From Actinomycetales bacterium (GTDB taxonomy: Bacteria > Actinomycetota > Actinomycetes > Actinomycetales > Beutenbergiaceae): a stretch of 17,155 nucleotides of DNA. The notes under the pieces were generated by a model. That model saw nothing but the letters and a program-made list of their open reading frames with translations, was not told the origin of the DNA and made no database searches. The stretch covers positions 1 to 17,155 of the forward strand of contig JAENWO010000011.1 of the NCBI GenBank assembly GCA_016649925.1. Direction: 5' to 3'. Shown here one piece after another: positions 14,639 through 17,155 of the stretch (its first letter is position 1; each line of letters opens with the position of its first letter). Position numbers and translations under genes: made by a program.

Positions 14639-15687
14639 CCAGGATTGCACTCGTCGGCCAGGGGTACATGGCCCGCACGCACGCGGCGGCCTACGCCGCT
14701 CTCGGGCTGGGCGAGCGGATCGCCTACGTCTGCACACCGCGCCCCGGGGCCCCGATCGAGGGCGCGCCGCGCGCCCGGTTCGTCACGGATCTGGCCACGG
14801 TGCTGTCCGACCCGGACGTCGGCGTGCTGTCGGTCTGCACGCCGACGCCGACCCATGCCGACATCGCTGTCGCCGCTCTCGGGGCGGGGAAGCACGTCTT
14901 GCTCGAGAAGCCCATCGCGCTGACGCCCGACGACGCCGCCCGCATCGCGAAGGCCAGCTCGACCGCGACCGGCACGCTGATGGTGGCGCAGGTGGTCCGA
15001 TTCTTCCCGGGCTACGAGCAGGTGCACGCCACGGTGGAGGCCGGCACGATCGGCACACCCGTGAGCGTGCGGGCGAAGCGACTCAGCAACCGACCGGACT
15101 GGGCGCAGTGGTGGGCGGACGAGTCGCAATCTGGTGGCGTGCTCGTGGACTTCGCCATCCACGACTTCGACCAGCTCAACCTCCTCCTCGGCCAGCCGGT
15201 GAGCGTGTACTCCGTGCGGCGGGACGAGTTCGGTCCGATCGAGACCTCCGTGAGGTACGCCTCGGGTGCGGTCGGTCAGGTGCTCAGCCACTGCAGCCTG
15301 CCGGCCGGAGCGCCGTTCACCAGCGCGATCGAGGTCCTCGGCACCGAGGGGAGCGTGGAGTACACGCTGCTCGCGGGCTCAGCCACGGAAGGCGACGCCG
15401 GATCGGCTCTGCCTGGGACGAACGTGGTGCGAACCGTGACAGCCGATCGGCGGTTCGACACCGACGTGCCAGATGACGATCCCTACACGCGTCAGATCGA
15501 CTATTTCCTGCGGTGCATCGCCGGTGGCGTCGCGCCCGAGCGCTCGTCCGTCCCCTCCGCGATCCTCGCCCTCGACGTGGCGCGTGCGGCTCGCGAATCG
15601 GTACGCAGCGAGCAGAAGGTCGTACTCTCTCCCGAGGACTTCGTCCCGCCGGAATCCGATGCGTCCACCAGGAGAGTTGATGGCTGA
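14635..15687 (+). CDS. Gfo/Idh/MocA-family oxidoreductase
   Basis: This 350-residue NAD(P)-dependent sugar or cyclitol dehydrogenase has the N-terminal Rossmann motif VGQGYMARTH (7-16), then CTPTPTHADIAVAALGAG and the family hallmark EKP at 91-93 (HVLLEKPIAL). The catalytic-domain stretch is DFAIHDFDQLNLLLG with Asp172 and His176, matching the active-site Asp/His positions. Length is standard. The start is the ATG at 14635, preceded by AGGGAGAG and overlapping the isomerase stop by 4 nt. Members oxidise inositol, glucose, sugar acids or glycosides (often at C1 or C3). Association with two isomerase-like proteins suggests oxidation followed by epimerisation or elimination. The 3' end overlaps the regulator gene by 8 nt. 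Confidence 0.93.
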   Translation: MTRIALVGQGYMARTHAAAYAALGLGERIAYVCTPRPGAPIEGAPRARFVTDLATVLSDPDVGVLSVCTPTPTHADIAVAALGAGKHVLLEKPIALTPDDAARIAKASSTATGTLMVAQVVRFFPGYEQVHATVEAGTIGTPVSVRAKRLSNRPDWAQWWADESQSGGVLVDFAIHDFDQLNLLLGQPVSVYSVRRDEFGPIETSVRYASGAVGQVLSHCSLPAGAPFTSAIEVLGTEGSVEYTLLAGSATEGDAGSALPGTNVVRTVTADRRFDTDVPDDDPYTRQIDYFLRCIAGGVAPERSSVPSAILALDVARAARESVRSEQKVVLSPEDFVPPESDASTRRVDG

Positions 15688-16861
15688 AGCCGTCGGCGGC
15701 CCGGGGGTCACCGCCGGTCGGATCCTGCAGCTGCTCCGCAAGGAGTCGGTCTCGCGGTCACAGCTCGCCCGAATCACGGGACTGTCCGCCACCACCGTGT
15801 CCGCTCGGCTCGAGCTGCTGCTGGAGCACGGGTACGTCGTCCAAGACAGCGGCACCCGCAACCGGGGCCGTCGACCGGTCGGGGTGCGAGTGGACCCGGA
15901 CTACGGGCGGGTAGCCGCCGTCCATATCGGGACGCATCACACCAGGCTGGGTCTCCTCGACGCGGCCGGACAGCTTCTCATGGTGCGCGAGTACGACATG
16001 ACCACGGCGATCGACCATGAGCAGTACCTCGTCTGGCTCGAGCAGGAGCTCAGACGCGTGCTGGCCGAGGGAGTGTCCGGTTCGCAGGGCCCACCGCTGC
16101 GAGGGATCGGGATCTCGATCCCGTCACCGGTGGATGCCGAGACGGGTCAGCTCGTCGATCCGAGCCACATGCCGCAGTGGAGCGGCGTGGAGCCGGTGAC
16201 GTACCTGACCGAATCATTCGATGTTCCCGTCCTCGCGGACAACGACGCCACGCTCATGGCGATGGGTGAGCACCGCATGAACTACCCGGGCGTCAAGGAC
16301 ATGCTGTACGTGAAGATCGGCTCCGCGGTGGGCTGCGGCATCATCTCCTCCGGCGCCGTGCACCGGGGACGCCACGGCGGTGCGGGTGAGATCGGGCACA
16401 TGCCGACCGAGACGGTGTACCGGCGCCGCTGCGTGTGCGGCCGGGACAACTGCCTCGAAGCGTGCCTGGGCGGCGCCGCGATCGTCGAGCACCTGCGTAG
16501 CCGCGGCGTGGAGATCGGCTCCACGAACGACCTGCTGGAGCCCGGCGTCGCGAGCCATCCCGAGGTGCGGGAGATCCTCAAGGCCGCTGGCGACGCCGTC
16601 GGAGAGGTACTGGGGCTGTTGACCGACTTCTTCAACCCGGAACTGATCGTCCTCGGTGGAAACCTCGCCCGCAGCGACATCGTGATGCAGGCGCTGCGCG
16701 TGTCCCTGTTCGCACGCTCGCTTCCGCTGTCCACCCGAAGGCTCCAAGTCGTGCCGACCATCAACGGGGCGAACGCGGCCACGTTCGGGGCCGGCCTGAT
16801 GGTGCTGGACCACCTCCTCGACGCGGAGTCGGTCGATCGGCAACTGACCACGTCGGGATGA
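15680..16861 (+). CDS. ROK-family transcriptional regulator
   Basis: This 393-residue regulator of the NagC/XylR/Mlc type has an N-terminal winged helix-turn-helix at about 12-60 (SRSQLARITGLSATTVSARL) and a ROK sugar-binding domain. The ROK zinc site is present: His240 (GEIGHMPTE) and Cys251, Cys253, Cys258 in CVCGRDNCLEA. The kinase-like NDA motif keeps Asp189. The N-terminal phosphate motif is VHIGTH instead of DIGGT and the glycine loop reads IGSAVGCG, so it is probably a sugar sensor rather than an active kinase. I chose the ATG at 15680 because AGGAGAG lies just upstream; an in-frame ATG at 15659 has no such site. It overlaps the oxidoreductase by 8 nt. It is the only regulator here and probably represses both divergent operons from the 9117-9355 region. 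Confidence 0.93.
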   Translation: MAEAVGGPGVTAGRILQLLRKESVSRSQLARITGLSATTVSARLELLLEHGYVVQDSGTRNRGRRPVGVRVDPDYGRVAAVHIGTHHTRLGLLDAAGQLLMVREYDMTTAIDHEQYLVWLEQELRRVLAEGVSGSQGPPLRGIGISIPSPVDAETGQLVDPSHMPQWSGVEPVTYLTESFDVPVLADNDATLMAMGEHRMNYPGVKDMLYVKIGSAVGCGIISSGAVHRGRHGGAGEIGHMPTETVYRRRCVCGRDNCLEACLGGAAIVEHLRSRGVEIGSTNDLLEPGVASHPEVREILKAAGDAVGEVLGLLTDFFNPELIVLGGNLARSDIVMQALRVSLFARSLPLSTRRLQVVPTINGANAATFGAGLMVLDHLLDAESVDRQLTTSG

Positions 16862-16956
16862 GAGATCATGCGACGGCGCATCGCCTCCCGTGACCTCGCG
16901 GCCTCGTGGGGTTGATGTTGCGGGGCCTCAGAGCGTCCAGCCGGGAGCGGTGACGA

Positions 16957-16972
16957 GCGCCCCTATGGGCGC
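16957..16972 (+). terminator. Short hairpin downstream of the ROK gene
   Basis: GCGCCC (16957-16962), loop CTAT, GGGCGC (16967-16972), directly followed by and overlapping the palindrome GCGGATCCGC (16971-16980). It lies 96 bases after the ROK stop, with no T-run. It may contribute to ending the plus-strand operon; the longer hairpin at 17036 is a better candidate. Confidence 0.35.
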
Positions 16973-16991
16973 GGATCCGCGATGACGAGCT

Positions 16992-17037
16992 ACGGGCTCA
17001 GGCGAGAATGAGGAACGGGCTCAGGCGAGAATGAGGA
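16992..17037. repeat. Perfect 23-bp tandem duplication
   Basis: The 23-bp unit beginning ACGGGCTCAGGCGAGAATG occupies 16992-17014 and again 17015-17037 with no mismatch. It lies in the non-coding space between the ROK gene and the tRNA gene and touches the base of the terminator hairpin. No coding function is evident. Perfect identity suggests a recent slippage event. Confidence 0.92.
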
Positions 17038-17066
17038 ACGCCGCAGGCTCCGGGCCTACGGCGTTC
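17036..17066. terminator. Hairpin terminator between convergent ROK and tRNA-Phe genes
   Basis: Outer arms GAACGCCG (17036-17043) and CGGCGTTC (17059-17066) pair perfectly. After a single C/A mismatch the inner arms AGGC (17045-17048) and GCCT (17054-17057) close a TCCGG loop. Total is 12 pairs. Because the genes on each side converge, it can serve both directions. There is no clear T-run, as is common in high-GC actinomycetes. Confidence 0.65.
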
Positions 17067-17082
17067 TCCGTGCTGCTTGCGG

Positions 17083-17155
17083 TGGCTCCGACCGGCGTCG
17101 ATCCGGTGACCTTTCGATTTTCAGTCGAACGCTCTACCAACTGAGCTACAGAGCC
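17083..17155 (-). tRNA. tRNA-Phe (anticodon GAA)
   Basis: Read on the minus strand, 73 nt fold into a full cloverleaf: acceptor GGCTCTG with CGGAGCC (one G-U), D-stem GCTC/GAGC with loop AGTTGGTA, anticodon stem TTCGA/TCGAA with loop CTGAAAA, five-nt variable loop, and T-stem ACCGG/CCGGT with loop ATCGACG. The anticodon GAA (complement at 17120-17122) reads Phe codons. The discriminator base is A at 17083 and the next bases are CCG, so the 3' CCA is not encoded and must be added enzymatically. The 5' end coincides with the window edge, so its promoter lies outside. Confidence 0.95.

Noticed and set aside
1..17155. CRISPR arrays, insertion sequences, integrase or phage genes, rRNA
   Set aside because: None seen. 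No regularly spaced repeats, transposase or integrase motifs or rRNA-like stretches were found on either strand.

Overview
The window is a piece of a very GC-rich chromosome. The GC-biased codon use, the GTG starts, a tRNA gene without an encoded CCA and the protein families present (a DUF5701-like protein, MacB/FtsX-type ABC exporters, an actinobacterial-style sugar ABC cassette with a ROK regulator) point to an actinomycete (Actinomycetota). A Micrococcales-type host is plausible, but the genus cannot be read from this sequence.

Layout. (A) Positions 1-3807, minus strand: a DUF5701-like protein, then a MacB/LolD-type ABC ATPase and a large FtsX-type permease that runs off the left edge. The three are packed tightly, and the ATPase has a repeat-bearing N-terminal extension. 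(B) Positions 3899-9116, minus strand: a compact five-gene run in transcription order: D-serine dehydratase/D-threonine aldolase-like PLP enzyme, SDR oxidoreductase, N-acyl-D-amino-acid deacylase-like amidohydrolase, RidA-family protein, lactonase-like beta-propeller. Gaps are 16, 1, 0 and -4 nt. (C) Positions 9117-9355: a 239-nt divergent promoter region with a perfect 8-bp inverted repeat (operator candidate), a promoter-like pair of hexamers and a hairpin that would lie at the 5' end of the rightward mRNA. (D) Positions 9356-16861, plus strand: sugar isomerase/epimerase-like protein, sugar-binding lipoprotein, RbsA-type double ATPase, RbsC-type permease, a second isomerase-like protein, a Gfo/Idh/MocA oxidoreductase and a ROK-family regulator, with overlaps or short gaps throughout. 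(E) Positions 16862-17155: no protein gene; two hairpins, a 23-bp tandem duplication and a complete minus-strand tRNA-Phe(GAA) gene that ends the window.

Together B-D look like one regulon for uptake and breakdown of a small carbohydrate-like molecule. The plus operon imports it with an ABC system and oxidises or isomerises it. The minus operon adds a dehydrogenase, a lactonase, and an amino-acid module: the deacylase frees a D-amino acid, the PLP enzyme dehydrates or cleaves it, and RidA clears the enamine/imine by-product. The only transcription factor is the ROK protein at the end of the plus operon, which may act through the palindrome between the two operons. The pairing of a sugar-import/oxidation module with a D-amino-acid module suggests a conjugate or amino-sugar-like substrate. 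Its identity is not determinable from the sequence.
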